A DNA stretch of 64,000 nt from Flagellimonas aequoris (GCF_003584165.1 NZ_QXFJ01000017.1:62001-126000), one strand, 5' to 3'; counted from the stretch's first letter, positions 19,411 to 29,041 are shown. A program made the numbers and translations. The notes: generated by a model from the letters alone, not told the origin.

Positions 19411-20409
19411 ATGAAAAAAACATTTTTATGCATCATGGCCATTGCCACTTTAGGGTGTGCGGACCAACCGCAAGGCAGCAACTATGAAAGCTGGACGGCA
19501 ATGCCAGGGTATCAACTGGATTCCAACCTACGCTCCCCCATCAAATTTTTTCCTGAAATTGTTTCTACATCCATTGATAAGTTCAACACCACTTTCAGTC
19601 CCGATGGGAATACGATTTACTATTCTGCAACATCGCAAAAATTGGGCATTACGGGCATCGCATATCAGAAGTTTGATGGGAATACATTTTCCCAACCGGA
19701 GTTCGTTCCCTTTTCGTCCAGTGATACGCCTATCGCAGATGTACAGATTTCCCCTGACGGAAACCAACTCTTATTCGCTACGTTCAAACACTATGAGGGA
19801 AAACCTGAAGGGTTCAATTTCAACCTTTGGTCATCATCCCTAAAAGACGGGAAATGGCAAGACCCGGAACCCATAGGGGAACCCATTGCATCTTCAGGTA
19901 ATGAATTTTATCCAATAATGACCAAGAACGGGTCTCTTTATTTCAATTCTGACAGAACCGGAAACTCCGATATTTATTTTTCAAGATTTGAAAACGGATC
20001 CTTTCAGGAACCGGTTCCGCTCCCTGAAAACATCAATTCGGAAAGTAGAGAGGCCGATGCCTTCATATCACAAGACGAATCCTTTATCATATTCGTTCGT
20101 GTGGATGAGCCTGATGGATTTGGCAACAGTGATCTGTACATTAGTTTCAACAAGGGAAGCAACGAATGGACCGACCCGATCAATATGGGCGAAAACATCA
20201 ATAGTGACCAGATCGATGGAAGTCCCTACGTCACCCCGGACCACAACTATTTGATCTTTACCACAGGACGCCGAACCACGGATATCCAAAAAAGGGCCAT
20301 GACGAATTATTCAGAGTTCAAATCCATTCAATCCTCCAGTGAAAATGGATCTCTAAATTTTTACATCGTCCAATTGGACTTGGCCCACTATAAGAATTTG
20401 GCATATTGA
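19411..20409 (+). CDS. TolB-like beta-propeller (PD40) lipoprotein
   Basis: A 332-aa protein with a lipoprotein signal (MKKTFLCIMAIATLGC). It has several WD40-like/PD40 repeats: FNTTFSPDGNTIYYSA, ADVQISPDGNQLLFAT, EFYPIMTKNGSLYFNSDRTG, EADAFISQDESFIIFVR and GSPYVTPDHNYLIFTTGR. This predicts a six-bladed periplasmic or surface propeller. No catalytic function is visible, and protein or peptide binding is the usual role. Confidence 0.85.
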   Translation: MKKTFLCIMAIATLGCADQPQGSNYESWTAMPGYQLDSNLRSPIKFFPEIVSTSIDKFNTTFSPDGNTIYYSATSQKLGITGIAYQKFDGNTFSQPEFVPFSSSDTPIADVQISPDGNQLLFATFKHYEGKPEGFNFNLWSSSLKDGKWQDPEPIGEPIASSGNEFYPIMTKNGSLYFNSDRTGNSDIYFSRFENGSFQEPVPLPENINSESREADAFISQDESFIIFVRVDEPDGFGNSDLYISFNKGSNEWTDPINMGENINSDQIDGSPYVTPDHNYLIFTTGRRTTDIQKRAMTNYSEFKSIQSSSENGSLNFYIVQLDLAHYKNLAY

Positions 20410-20429
20410 GTTCAGAAAAAGATTAATGA

Positions 20430-20468
20430 ATAATGGGCATTTCCAAAAATTCTTGGAACGCCCATTAT
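20430..20468. terminator. terminator between convergent genes
   Basis: A 9-bp outer stem (20430-20438 with 20460-20468) has an inner TTCCAA/TTGGAA pair. It lies between the propeller gene (plus) and the NTF2-like gene (minus) and could serve both. Confidence 0.7.
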
Positions 20469-20554
20469 CTTAAAAAATACCCTACCATGATCTTTATACT
20501 ATTCTTGGTTGAAGACCTTAGGTTCAAACTACACCTTTGTCCTCCAAGGATAGC

Positions 20555-21019
20555 TTAGTCCCAAACATACTTCCAAGTACCATCCGGTTGACGTTTCCAA
20601 ATGGTCAAGTAAATACCTGGATATTCAGTCATTTTACCGGAAGCATCCGGAAAAAACCATACATACTTTCCGTAGCTGTACGCCAGGTCCCCTGAGCCCG
20701 CCAATTCAATGTGATCGGGTGTCCATTGCACCTTTGCGCTTTCATACATGGGTGAGCCATAAAATTCCTGAATGGCCTCTTTTCCCTCCACAAGTTTCCC
20801 ATTTCGGTGCAATACGGCCGATGCAGCCGCATAGAACACAAAAGCGCTCTGTATCCCATCCGCTTCGGTCATTTTTTGAAAGGCAACTTCGGTTTGATAG
20901 ACTTCCGAATGTGCTCCTGTAAAGCCATCTGTTGCTTTTTCGACCTGCCCCATGGACCTAAATAGACCAACATTGGAAACCAGCACGAACAATAGCATGT
21001 AATAACGATTTGTTTTCAT
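20555..21019 (-). CDS. exported NTF2-like (DUF4440/SnoaL type) protein
   Basis: A 154-aa protein with a signal peptide (MKTNRYYMLLFVLVSNVGLFRSMGQ). NTF2-like features are the helix EVAFQKMTEADGIQSAFVFYA, the strand pair GKLVEGKEAIQEFYG and a C-terminal YLTIWKRQPDGTWKYVWD. It is probably a small ligand-binding or ketosteroid-isomerase-like protein and has no assigned substrate. It is on the same strand as the GyrI-like and NTF2-like genes behind it. Confidence 0.8.
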   Translation of the reverse strand: MKTNRYYMLLFVLVSNVGLFRSMGQVEKATDGFTGAHSEVYQTEVAFQKMTEADGIQSAFVFYAAASAVLHRNGKLVEGKEAIQEFYGSPMYESAKVQWTPDHIELAGSGDLAYSYGKYVWFFPDASGKMTEYPGIYLTIWKRQPDGTWKYVWD

Positions 21020-21079
21020 ATTTATAAAGAATAAGTGTTACCAAAATGGTTTTGATCAAAAAATAACAGCCCAACTGCC

Positions 21080-21718
21080 TTAACCAACATTTTCAACGGC
21101 AAACCTCAAGACCGTTTTCAGCTTTTCCGGAGCGGTCCTGTTGTAATCGGTCAAATAAATCTCCCTATGGGAATCCGATACACGTTTTAATTCATGCTCC
21201 TCAAGAAAGCTTTCCATCATGACCAAGGTCTCCCCTTCCTTTTCAAAAGGCCCCACATGCATCATCTGAACGGATTTCCCATCGTGTATGATCTTATATT
21301 TGACCTGACCAAGCAATTCGTTTTCATTGCGTTGTACCAAATCTGTAAGTAGCCCCATAAACTTTACCTCTGACACAAAATCGGGCTGCCGAATCATCAA
21401 TTGATACACCAAATTATCCTTGTTCTGACATCCTGCGGAACAGGTATTGCCTTCATCACAGCGGCTCCAGATACCCTCCAAGGGATAAACCGTATAATCC
21501 ACATAGTTTTTAGGCCGATCAACAGATTTTTTCAATGCCATCTTGATGGCATAGGAAATGGAATACAGTGCCTTTACCGCCAATGCAAATTTTGCATCAC
21601 TTGGATTTCCTTTCCCCTCTAAGGTAAGATAAACCTGTTGGGCAACATCAATTATTTCGGGGCCATTTTTGGGCAGATAAAGCCGTTTCTCATGCTTGCG
21701 CCATTCCTTTTTGAGCAT
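21080..21718 (-). CDS. GyrI-like small-molecule-binding domain protein
   Basis: A 212-aa cytoplasmic protein. It has the early motif PEIIDVAQQVYLTLEGKGNPSD and later QMMHVGPFEKEGETLVMMESFLEEHEL, followed by HREIYLTDYNRTAPEKLKTVLRF. This is the layout of stand-alone GyrI-like (AraC effector-binding-like) proteins. A cysteine cluster (CDEGNTCSAGC) lies in the middle and is uncommon for the family. It may sense or sequester a hydrophobic cation, but no regulator domain is attached. It starts 28 bp downstream of the NTF2-like gene ending at 21747. Confidence 0.8.
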   Translation of the reverse strand: MLKKEWRKHEKRLYLPKNGPEIIDVAQQVYLTLEGKGNPSDAKFALAVKALYSISYAIKMALKKSVDRPKNYVDYTVYPLEGIWSRCDEGNTCSAGCQNKDNLVYQLMIRQPDFVSEVKFMGLLTDLVQRNENELLGQVKYKIIHDGKSVQMMHVGPFEKEGETLVMMESFLEEHELKRVSDSHREIYLTDYNRTAPEKLKTVLRFAVENVG

Positions 21719-21746
21719 TGTACAGTTGTTAAATTCGGGAATCCGT

Positions 21747-22274
21747 TCAATGCTTTGGCAAGTAGGCTTCGGGAATGGGGTTTTCTTCCGTTTCTTGGGC
21801 CCAAAAAATATTGACGACCCTCCATCTCCCCCCTTGATTGATCAATTGGATACTATTGATACCTCTCATGAATGGTTCGGTGTCTGATTTACTTTTAAAG
21901 CACTGATACGTACTGAACACTTGGGCTATATGGCCAAACACAGCAACTTCACGATGTATCTCTTCTTCAAAAAATCCATTCTCCACCAACCATTTCCCTG
22001 AAGTCTCGACATATCCTTCAGGGGTCAAGAAAATCGCTCCTGCCGTTCCATCGGGATTCTTCCTTGTGGCAGCAAGTCGACCGTTGGGATGATAGATGTA
22101 CCGCATAAGGTCCCAATCCCGTTCTTCCCCCTTTTCACCGGATATCACATCATATAGCGCATTAATGGTCCCATCGATGGTCGCGGTCATTTCCGCATAA
22201 TCGGTTTTTTGTTGTTGGGCCATGACATTGCCCATCATTAAAAGGCAAACAACGGAAAACAGGTATCCTCTCAT
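21747..22274 (-). CDS. exported NTF2-like protein of unknown function
   Basis: A 175-aa protein with a signal peptide (MRGYLFSVVCLLMMGNVMAQ). The body (ATIDGTINALYDVISGEKGE, EIHREVAVFGHIAQVFSTYQCF, SIQLINQGGRWRVVNIFWAQE) matches the NTF2-like fold. It is probably the first gene of a minus-strand run with the GyrI-like and second NTF2-like genes, and is divergent from the AraC regulator at 22413. Confidence 0.7.
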   Translation of the reverse strand: MRGYLFSVVCLLMMGNVMAQQQKTDYAEMTATIDGTINALYDVISGEKGEERDWDLMRYIYHPNGRLAATRKNPDGTAGAIFLTPEGYVETSGKWLVENGFFEEEIHREVAVFGHIAQVFSTYQCFKSKSDTEPFMRGINSIQLINQGGRWRVVNIFWAQETEENPIPEAYLPKH

Positions 22275-22412
22275 ATCAATACTAATTAAATTTATATTTT
22301 AACAATTATTTCTGTAACGATTTACATCAATCATTACTCATTAGGAAGTCAAATCTAGGTGGATCAGCACCTCAATTTGTATTGAATTCTTAAATCAAGA
22401 GACTTTTTTACC

Positions 22413-23432
22413 ATGGATTTAATGTTGATACTTTCATTTTTATCAGGGATTGCCATCCCCGGAGGCCTGTTACTAGGCGCCTATTTTTATTTTATAAGGA
22501 AAGAGAACCGATTAAAACTAGGGTTGTTGGCCATGCTTTTTGCTGCTTTGGCCATCCGCTGTTCCAAATCTTTTTTTTGCTTTTCCCTCAATCTCCCGGA
22601 TATGGGCATGGCCATTAGCTATTTGGGCCTGGCATGTATAGGCCCAATAACCTGGTTGTATATCTCCAATGCACCGAAAGCGGAATTTAAAACATTACGG
22701 AAGCAGGAACTTCTTCACTTTCTTCCTTCCCTATTGGGATTTGTGGCGATTACCTTCTATGGAAAAGAATTTGCTGTTGAACTGTATATGTATACCACCT
22801 ACCTTATGTTGGTGTATCTATTGATTTCTTGGGGCTATATGATAAAACACAGCAACAAGATAACGGGTCCCCTGTTCAAATGGAACATCATTCTTTTGAC
22901 AACGGTCACCCTGTTTTGCCTGATATTCCTATTTCAGTATTACACCAATGAGTTGTTGCACTATACCATTGCATCGGGCGTATCCTCATTTTTGTTTTAT
23001 GCCCTATTCTTTATTTCATTGAAAACCCCCATTTTATTTCCCAAAAAAAAGCCGGTACAAAAGGGAGATCCCGAAGTGATCCAAAAAGTCAATCAGGCTA
23101 TCAAAAAGGAAAAAATATACCGGGTCCCCTCGTTGACCTTGGATAAATTTTCAAAAGAATTAGGGTTTCCCTCATACTTGGTATCCCGTACCATTAGAGC
23201 CGAATATGAAAAATCATTTTCCGAGTTCATCAATCATCTCCGTGTTCAAGAAGTAATCGAAAAATTACCGGAAAGGGAACAGGAGCATCATAAAATCGAG
23301 GGCTTGGCCTATTCGGCCGGATTCAACACCCCTTCCACTTTTTATGCAGCTTTCAAGAAAGTGACCGGAATGAGTCCCACAGAATACGAAGAGCAATTTT
23401 TTGGGGTTGACAACTTGGTATCCCAGAGTTAA
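22413..23432 (+). CDS. membrane-anchored AraC-family transcriptional regulator
   Basis: A 339-aa protein. The N-terminal 210 residues hold about seven hydrophobic segments (ILSFLSGIAIPGGLLLGAYF, LGLLAMLFAALAI, MLVYLLISWGYM, IILLTTVTLFCLIFLF). The C-terminus (about 240-330) is an AraC helix-turn-helix: TLDKFSKELGFPSYLVSR, then EGLAYSAGFNTPSTFYAAFKKVTGMSPTEY. It probably senses a signal in the membrane. It is divergent from the NTF2/GyrI genes, which may be its targets, and overlaps the convergent DUF5916 gene by 4 bp. Confidence 0.93.
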   Translation: MDLMLILSFLSGIAIPGGLLLGAYFYFIRKENRLKLGLLAMLFAALAIRCSKSFFCFSLNLPDMGMAISYLGLACIGPITWLYISNAPKAEFKTLRKQELLHFLPSLLGFVAITFYGKEFAVELYMYTTYLMLVYLLISWGYMIKHSNKITGPLFKWNIILLTTVTLFCLIFLFQYYTNELLHYTIASGVSSFLFYALFFISLKTPILFPKKKPVQKGDPEVIQKVNQAIKKEKIYRVPSLTLDKFSKELGFPSYLVSRTIRAEYEKSFSEFINHLRVQEVIEKLPEREQEHHKIEGLAYSAGFNTPSTFYAAFKKVTGMSPTEYEEQFFGVDNLVSQS

Positions 23433-25621
23433 ACCCCAAAACGATAGGTCGCTTTAACCATGATCGCTCGATTGAGCAGTTCAAAGTTGTCGGTGACATT
23501 GTTTTGGTTATAAATGAGAAAAATATCGGAAAGTGGCGAAAAACGCCATTGCAACCTAGCATATATACTGAAGTTTTCATTGAATGAATTGTACTGTACA
23601 GCACTGTTCAGGAACAACTTGTTCGTAAAACCAATGGAACTGTTGAACCTCAGTAGATGTAGTGTCACATCTCCATAGTTGTCAGGTAAACTGACATTGT
23701 TCAGATCATAGGACAGCTTAAAATTGCCCCAATGGGCAAAACGAAGATTGGCCGAAGAAGAAAAGGTCGATCTACTCCCATTATAAAACGATCCGATATT
23801 GAGCCCCAAGTTGTAGCTAAACTGTCTTCGTATATCGGAATTATATGAAATATCCGTTCTCCAATAGGTATACTTGGCTGCAGGGAGGTTGTCGAATGCT
23901 GTCCCCAAAAAATTTGTGGGGTACAATAGACGGATATTGGTATGGTTCATTGAGATCGTGAACGAACCCGTATTCTTCAAAAAGGCATCATAGGCGAGAT
24001 TGTACTGTTGTTCATTTACCTTGCCATCGATAAAATATAGGTTATGCCATGTCCTCAACCCATGACTATTGAGCACTCCCTTATCTGGAAAAAAGGTAAA
24101 CTTCATCCATGGATTGACCTGGCTATAGCCTTGGCGGAACAGTTCATTGGTTTCCGCATTGTACACCAAGGTTCTTGGCACAAACCCCAAATCCGCCCTA
24201 AAGGAATCATTGAGATGGTTGAACACCCATCCTGTGCCAAAACCCTTTGTATTGTAACTGCCCTCCATACCATAAAATTGTCCTCTGGGAATCCCCGAGG
24301 ATTGACTTGTATGGTACATGATGACATTACTGAATTTACCATTGTCAGAAATAAAGGAGAACTCGCCTCCCAAATTGTAGCTGTCATTTTCGGCAGCACT
24401 GTCCCCAATACTATTTCTATTGATATAGATGCCTTTGAACAAGGAGCGCTTTAAAACACGGTATTGAAATGCTCCAATAAGGTTGTTTTCAGCATTCACG
24501 TCTTCCATTGAAGCCGATTGTACATTCATCAGCCCGATCCTTAGGTCCTTGCCCAAATTACCGGTCAGTTTCCCGCCATAAACAATGGGTATCGATTGTT
24601 GGCCGGCCAATCCAATCCTTCGAGAAAAAAAAGGTCGAACATTTTCGTTTCCAAAATTGGAAAAGACATCATTGTTTTCCAAAAAGAAGTCCCTTCGCTC
24701 CGGTAAGGAAATATCGAATCTTGAGATATTGACCACCTCCTGGTCGACATCTGCATTGGAAAAATCTGGATGTATGGAAATATCGGCATAAAGGGAACGG
24801 GTTATGGGAACCTTAACATCCACCCCCACGTCCACATCCGACTCCTCGTTTTGCCCATCTCCATAAAATCCTGTCACATATGGTTTGACAAAAAAATGCT
24901 TGTTTTTGACCTTTGGTGGATGTTCCCAATGCAAGGTTCCCATATAGTTCAAATCGATGGCATTGAAATTTACGGGAAACTCGGTCCAGGTGTAATAAAA
25001 GTTCGCCGTCTTATCCGTTCGAATAAAGTTGATGCCCCAACGCTCATTTCCCTCATTATATCGCAAACTATTGAAGGGAATGGCCATTTCGACAAACCAG
25101 TGATCTTCATACTGGCCTACCGCTGAATACCATTTTTCATCCCAAGTCTCCGAATAATAGGTTTGGGATGCCTCCACTGTAAGAGTCCCATCGAGTTCGG
25201 CACCTCCTGCATTCACACCGAACAACACCCCGTGCTGCTTCGTGTTGATCGGATCCATGACAACGGTAAAGGAGTCACTGTTCCAATGTGCATTGTCCGA
25301 ATCACGTTGAAGCGATTGTATCACCCTTTCCCCTCCATCATATATCCATGCTCCGATAAACAACATTTGACCGTCATGGGTCATTTTTATCTTGGTAACC
25401 TTAGGGGCAAACCCATGATCGATGGGATTATGGTTGAACAGTTCTTGAATGCTGTCCAATCCGTCCCATTCCCCATCAGCATACACTCCGTTGACCTGTA
25501 TAGAGGAAGGTTTCGGACCGACCCCATAAATGAACCGTTCCCTGTTGGGGGACTGCTCCTGTCCGATTAGCATCCGACCCCAAAGGCCCAGCAAAACCAA
25601 TAAAACAATTCTATTGACCAC
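23429..25621 (-). CDS. DUF5916 protein with CBM9-like N-terminal domain
   Basis: A 730-aa exported protein. The signal peptide ends near GRMLIGQ. A family-9 carbohydrate-binding-like domain spans about 40-220 (VNGVYADGEWDGLDSIQ, MLFIGAWIYDGGE, DSFTVVMDP, WFVEMAIPFNSLRYNEG). The DUF5916 barrel-like region follows (ISLPERRDFFLENNDVFSNFG, then long strands ending TYRFGV). This is typical Bacteroidetes outer-membrane architecture; the substrate is unknown. Confidence 0.88.
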   Translation of the reverse strand: MVNRIVLLVLLGLWGRMLIGQEQSPNRERFIYGVGPKPSSIQVNGVYADGEWDGLDSIQELFNHNPIDHGFAPKVTKIKMTHDGQMLFIGAWIYDGGERVIQSLQRDSDNAHWNSDSFTVVMDPINTKQHGVLFGVNAGGAELDGTLTVEASQTYYSETWDEKWYSAVGQYEDHWFVEMAIPFNSLRYNEGNERWGINFIRTDKTANFYYTWTEFPVNFNAIDLNYMGTLHWEHPPKVKNKHFFVKPYVTGFYGDGQNEESDVDVGVDVKVPITRSLYADISIHPDFSNADVDQEVVNISRFDISLPERRDFFLENNDVFSNFGNENVRPFFSRRIGLAGQQSIPIVYGGKLTGNLGKDLRIGLMNVQSASMEDVNAENNLIGAFQYRVLKRSLFKGIYINRNSIGDSAAENDSYNLGGEFSFISDNGKFSNVIMYHTSQSSGIPRGQFYGMEGSYNTKGFGTGWVFNHLNDSFRADLGFVPRTLVYNAETNELFRQGYSQVNPWMKFTFFPDKGVLNSHGLRTWHNLYFIDGKVNEQQYNLAYDAFLKNTGSFTISMNHTNIRLLYPTNFLGTAFDNLPAAKYTYWRTDISYNSDIRRQFSYNLGLNIGSFYNGSRSTFSSSANLRFAHWGNFKLSYDLNNVSLPDNYGDVTLHLLRFNSSIGFTNKLFLNSAVQYNSFNENFSIYARLQWRFSPLSDIFLIYNQNNVTDNFELLNRAIMVKATYRFGV

Positions 25622-25820
25622 CTCGATTAATTTTCAAGCTCAATATTGCATCTTCTTTCCGGCACCAAGGTTCGGAATTAAGAATGGTGGAGATGAAAAC
25701 TGATCAAAATGAATTGCCCCTATCCCAGCCTTACGAGTAGTGAATTCAGCTCAAATATAAACTTTGACTATAATTTCAAAGTCAACGGATGTAGAAATCC
25801 GTAGGAATCCAAAGCCTTTC

Positions 25821-26888
25821 CTATCGACTTAAGGGATCGAGCGATTTAATTTTTTCCCTGGCCCACTGTATATAGGCACGGGTTATACCAGAACCTGTAT
25901 CGGAATTGAGTGTTGATTCCAGCGCATTGACATAGTCCCTGAGCAGATTGGCCTTTTTCCAATCCATGGCATCATTGACCAATTGATCGAACTGTTGTCT
26001 ATCCTCTGCCAGCACCCTGGTCCGTTCTTCCTCCCTTAACTTTTCAAGTTCTTTGATGTGACGCTCCTTTTGCTGCTCCTGCCTCAACTTGCACCAATAC
26101 CTGCAGGTCTTTTCGATCCAAGCCACAATCTCGGGCAAACTTTCTTCAAGAGGGATGGTCTTCTTATCCATCCACCTTTTTTGATCATAGGAAGGACCCT
26201 TCATAAATTCCAATTTCTCCGTCTTTACCCAAGTTTCCATCCCATAACCGTTGTTATCTTTTGTTCGGACCCTGTTGAATTTTTGACGCAAGTGTATTTC
26301 CACGTTTTGTCCGAACATTTGAACATGGCAACGCCCATATTCAAAAATCAATTGATGTCCCATTTTTTCGACCACCCCGATCAAAGTATTAATCAAGCGA
26401 AGGGCCCTTGGTCGCAATTTGGCCTCCGTATGGATGGGTAGGATATCTTCATCCCCATCATAGGAGCGATGTCGTGAAAAATTGTGGCTATGCTCCCATT
26501 GCTCCAAAACAACCCTTGTGCGTTTGACCAAGGGGTGTATTACACGCAACTTGACAGGCACCTTAAAATTCAATGTGTGATCATGCTTCAGCTCATAGAT
26601 TCTTTTTTGGTGGTCATCTTTGAATACCGGACCTTGACTTTCCCCAGTGCCAGGAATAAAAAACTCAATGGGACCTGCATAATCATGTTGAGGAAGGTCC
26701 ATTCTTTCGACAGATTTACCATACCTCAGTTTGGACCAATGACCGGGCTGGGGCAACGGAATGGTATTGGAACGGCATATCGCTCTCAGGACATGGTCCT
26801 TCACCTTGAGCAGACTGGCCACTTGGACCATCGGTTTGGACCATACCAATTCATATAGCTCCTCTCTTGAAATCTGTTTTTTATCCAT
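25821..26888 (-). CDS. uncharacterised protein with N-terminal HTH-like domain
   Basis: A 355-aa cytoplasmic protein. The N-terminus (SREELYELVWSKPMVQVASL, then AICRSNTIPLPQPGHWSK) resembles a widespread family beginning REELYE.VWS.PM with a helix-turn-helix-like core. The middle is polar (ILPIHTEAKLRPRALRLINTL, WMDKKTIPLEESLPEIVAWIE). The C-terminal third is coiled coil (ELEKLREEERTRVLAEDRQQF). No catalytic motif was seen. It is divergent from the MazG/nuclease pair, with about 95 bp between the start codons, so it may belong to the same accessory module. Confidence 0.6.
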   Translation of the reverse strand: MDKKQISREELYELVWSKPMVQVASLLKVKDHVLRAICRSNTIPLPQPGHWSKLRYGKSVERMDLPQHDYAGPIEFFIPGTGESQGPVFKDDHQKRIYELKHDHTLNFKVPVKLRVIHPLVKRTRVVLEQWEHSHNFSRHRSYDGDEDILPIHTEAKLRPRALRLINTLIGVVEKMGHQLIFEYGRCHVQMFGQNVEIHLRQKFNRVRTKDNNGYGMETWVKTEKLEFMKGPSYDQKRWMDKKTIPLEESLPEIVAWIEKTCRYWCKLRQEQQKERHIKELEKLREEERTRVLAEDRQQFDQLVNDAMDWKKANLLRDYVNALESTLNSDTGSGITRAYIQWAREKIKSLDPLSR

Positions 26889-26984
26889 ACGTATTGCGAT
26901 TGAAAGAACGCGATTAAAACTACGATTATGGCTCCTTTTTCAGAAATACTGCTTAAGTTTAAATGGAAGAACCAATTTATGATC

Positions 26985-27314
26985 ATGAGCGAAATACCGG
27001 AAATCATCCAAGAGCTTATAAAATTCAGGGACGCCAGGGACTGGGAACAGTTCCACAATCCCAAAGATCTTGCCGTGGCATTGAACATTGAGGCCGGGGA
27101 ACTATTGGAGGTCTTTTTATGGAAATCCCCAGAACAGGCAGACCCCGACAAGGTACGGGAAGAACTGGCCGATGTGCTGGCCTATGCCTTCTTGATCGCC
27201 GAGAAATATCAATTGGACATCAAGGAGATCATGCTGGAGAAGATCAAAAAAAACAATGAGAAATACCCTATCGACAAGGCAAAGGGAACTGCCAAAAAGT
27301 ATACCGACCTATGA
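26985..27314 (+). CDS. MazG-like nucleotide pyrophosphohydrolase
   Basis: A 109-aa all-helical protein of the MazG/RS21-C6 (dCTP pyrophosphatase-like) type. The metal-binding ExxE...ExxD set is visible in IEAGELLEVFLW and REELADVLAYAF, and the product ends KYPIDKAKGTAKKYTDL as in this family. It hydrolyses (d)NTPs to monophosphates, and in accessory loci can deplete nucleotides. ATG 26985 is chosen; 26979 is two codons earlier. It overlaps the following nuclease-domain gene by 4 bp, so the two are translationally coupled. Confidence 0.9.
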   Translation: MSEIPEIIQELIKFRDARDWEQFHNPKDLAVALNIEAGELLEVFLWKSPEQADPDKVREELADVLAYAFLIAEKYQLDIKEIMLEKIKKNNEKYPIDKAKGTAKKYTDL

Positions 27315-28021
27315 TCGTATATCACAAGACCAAGGAAGATTTCAGCAATGACATCCTGACCAATGCAATAGGCGACATCATCACCCAACATATCAAGGAC
27401 AAAACAGGTAACAAGGTCGCACCGAATGAAGTCCGATCCTTTGAAAACTCCTTGGGATATATGGAGCGAATCCTTCGGGACCCTGAAATTCCCGATGATT
27501 CCGGGATATCCATAGAGTATCATTTGCCACAGACCTCAAAGCGCGTTGATTTTATCATAACTGGAAAAGACCGGGACCAGGAAAATGTGATCATCATTGA
27601 ATTGAAGCAATGGGAGCACGCGGATATAACCCAAAAGGACGGTATCGTATCCACAAGGTTCCAATACGGCACCTCGGAAACCAGCCATCCTTCCTATCAG
27701 GCTTGGTCCTATGCTGCCTTGCTCACTGCCTTTAATTCTACGGTGGATGAAGAATCCATCGCCCTCTACCCCTGTGCCTACCTCCACAACTATAGACCTG
27801 ATGATAACATCACCAACTCCTTATATGCCTATTATTTGGAAAAGGCACCGGTTTTTCTTAGACCGGATGCCTCTAAACTAAGGGCCTTTATAAAGCAATA
27901 TATCAAACAAGGGGATGACAGCCGAATCATGTTCCGCATCGACAACGGCAAGATCAAACCGACCAAGACCTACAGGCATCAATACCGCATCAAACCAAAT
28001 CAAAGGCATTGGATTTTCTAA
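27311..28021 (+). CDS. solo nuclease-like domain related to the N-terminus of DUF2075 helicases
   Basis: The 236-aa protein matches, by recall of the family, only the first third of DUF2075 DNA/RNA helicase proteins: IPDDSGISIEYHLP, then KRVDFIITGKD and NVIIIELKQWE (PD-(D/E)xK-like Asp and Glu-x-Lys), SYQAWSYAALL, PCAYLHNY. The sequence diverges right after FRIDNGKIKPTK, where the helicase Walker domain would begin, and stops 24 residues later. The stop is 3 bp from the convergent EEP gene, so the helicase part was either deleted or never present. It is coupled to the MazG gene. Confidence 0.75.
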   Translation: MIVYHKTKEDFSNDILTNAIGDIITQHIKDKTGNKVAPNEVRSFENSLGYMERILRDPEIPDDSGISIEYHLPQTSKRVDFIITGKDRDQENVIIIELKQWEHADITQKDGIVSTRFQYGTSETSHPSYQAWSYAALLTAFNSTVDEESIALYPCAYLHNYRPDDNITNSLYAYYLEKAPVFLRPDASKLRAFIKQYIKQGDDSRIMFRIDNGKIKPTKTYRHQYRIKPNQRHWIF

Positions 28022-28024
28022 CCA

Positions 28025-29041
28025 TTAAGGTTCCTCCTTTTTGGATATAACGACAGACACCGGTTTATGATCACTGGTCTGTGCATATTTGGGATTATTG
28101 GCGTTGATCAAATCATGGATCTCGTGTTCCACATACCCTGACTGGCTTTCTATTATAATGGGCAAAGACCCGTCCACAAGACTCTGGGTGAACAATATAT
28201 GGTCCAATAAAATTTTAGGGTCTCGGTCTTCATCGATAAAATCCTTAAAATGGACGCTCCATCTTAAATTATCCTCAAAATCGAACAAAGCGTGGTTCAA
28301 AAAACGCTCCGCCTCAAACACGTCACCTTGAAGATTGGACAACAGATCAAAAAATATGAACTGTTTTTCGAAAAATTCCTTTCCGGGGCCATCATTTAGA
28401 TCGCCCATCACCATGATTGCGGGATTGGGCACTTGATTGAATTTGGTATTGATATAATCCCTGACATTGGCCACCTCGGTCGTCATTTTAATCCTTGCCT
28501 TGATGGCATTTTTAATAAAATCCTTTTTCCGATCCCCTCCTGCATTCCAATCACTTTTCCCACTCTGCACATATTTGCTCTTGGTATGAAGCCCGATCAA
28601 TTCCAATCTAACATCCTGCCAATTCAATATGAGTACCTGTGGATGTCTATAGTGTTTGTGCTGTGCGGTCTCAAAATCGCTCCAATAATTGACATCCCAA
28701 CTGGAACTGGAAAACTCATCATAAATCTTGGTGGGCAACAAGGAAACTTGGTCCTTCAACTCTTTTTTCACCAAAAACCAGATCCATTGCCTTCCCTGCA
28801 TTTTATAATCATTGCCAACGGCCTTGACCGGAACATATTTACCACCTAGGTTACTGGAGCAGAACAATTCCATTTTGACCTCCCCCTTCAACCCTTCCTG
28901 TAGGCAATACACATCTGCATCGATGGTATTCAGTTCTTCGGCAATGGCATCGATACGCTTCTGTTTTTTGTCATTGACATTGTCCAAAAGCTTGTCCAAC
29001 CATTCCACATTCCACGATGTAATCTTTAGATTTCCACTCAT
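28025..29041 (-). CDS. endonuclease/exonuclease/phosphatase (EEP) family protein
   Basis: A 338-aa protein without a signal peptide, so probably cytoplasmic. The EEP fold motifs are in order: ITSWNVEWL, DVYCLQEGL (metal Glu), LIGLHTKSK, VMGDLNDGP (catalytic Asp and Asn), LLDHILFT and the final TSDHKPVSV. These predict a Mg-dependent phosphodiesterase acting on nucleic acid or a small phosphodiester. It is convergent with the nuclease-domain gene and 101 bp downstream of the amidohydrolase gene. Confidence 0.9.
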   Translation of the reverse strand: MSGNLKITSWNVEWLDKLLDNVNDKKQKRIDAIAEELNTIDADVYCLQEGLKGEVKMELFCSSNLGGKYVPVKAVGNDYKMQGRQWIWFLVKKELKDQVSLLPTKIYDEFSSSSWDVNYWSDFETAQHKHYRHPQVLILNWQDVRLELIGLHTKSKYVQSGKSDWNAGGDRKKDFIKNAIKARIKMTTEVANVRDYINTKFNQVPNPAIMVMGDLNDGPGKEFFEKQFIFFDLLSNLQGDVFEAERFLNHALFDFEDNLRWSVHFKDFIDEDRDPKILLDHILFTQSLVDGSLPIIIESQSGYVEHEIHDLINANNPKYAQTSDHKPVSVVISKKEEP

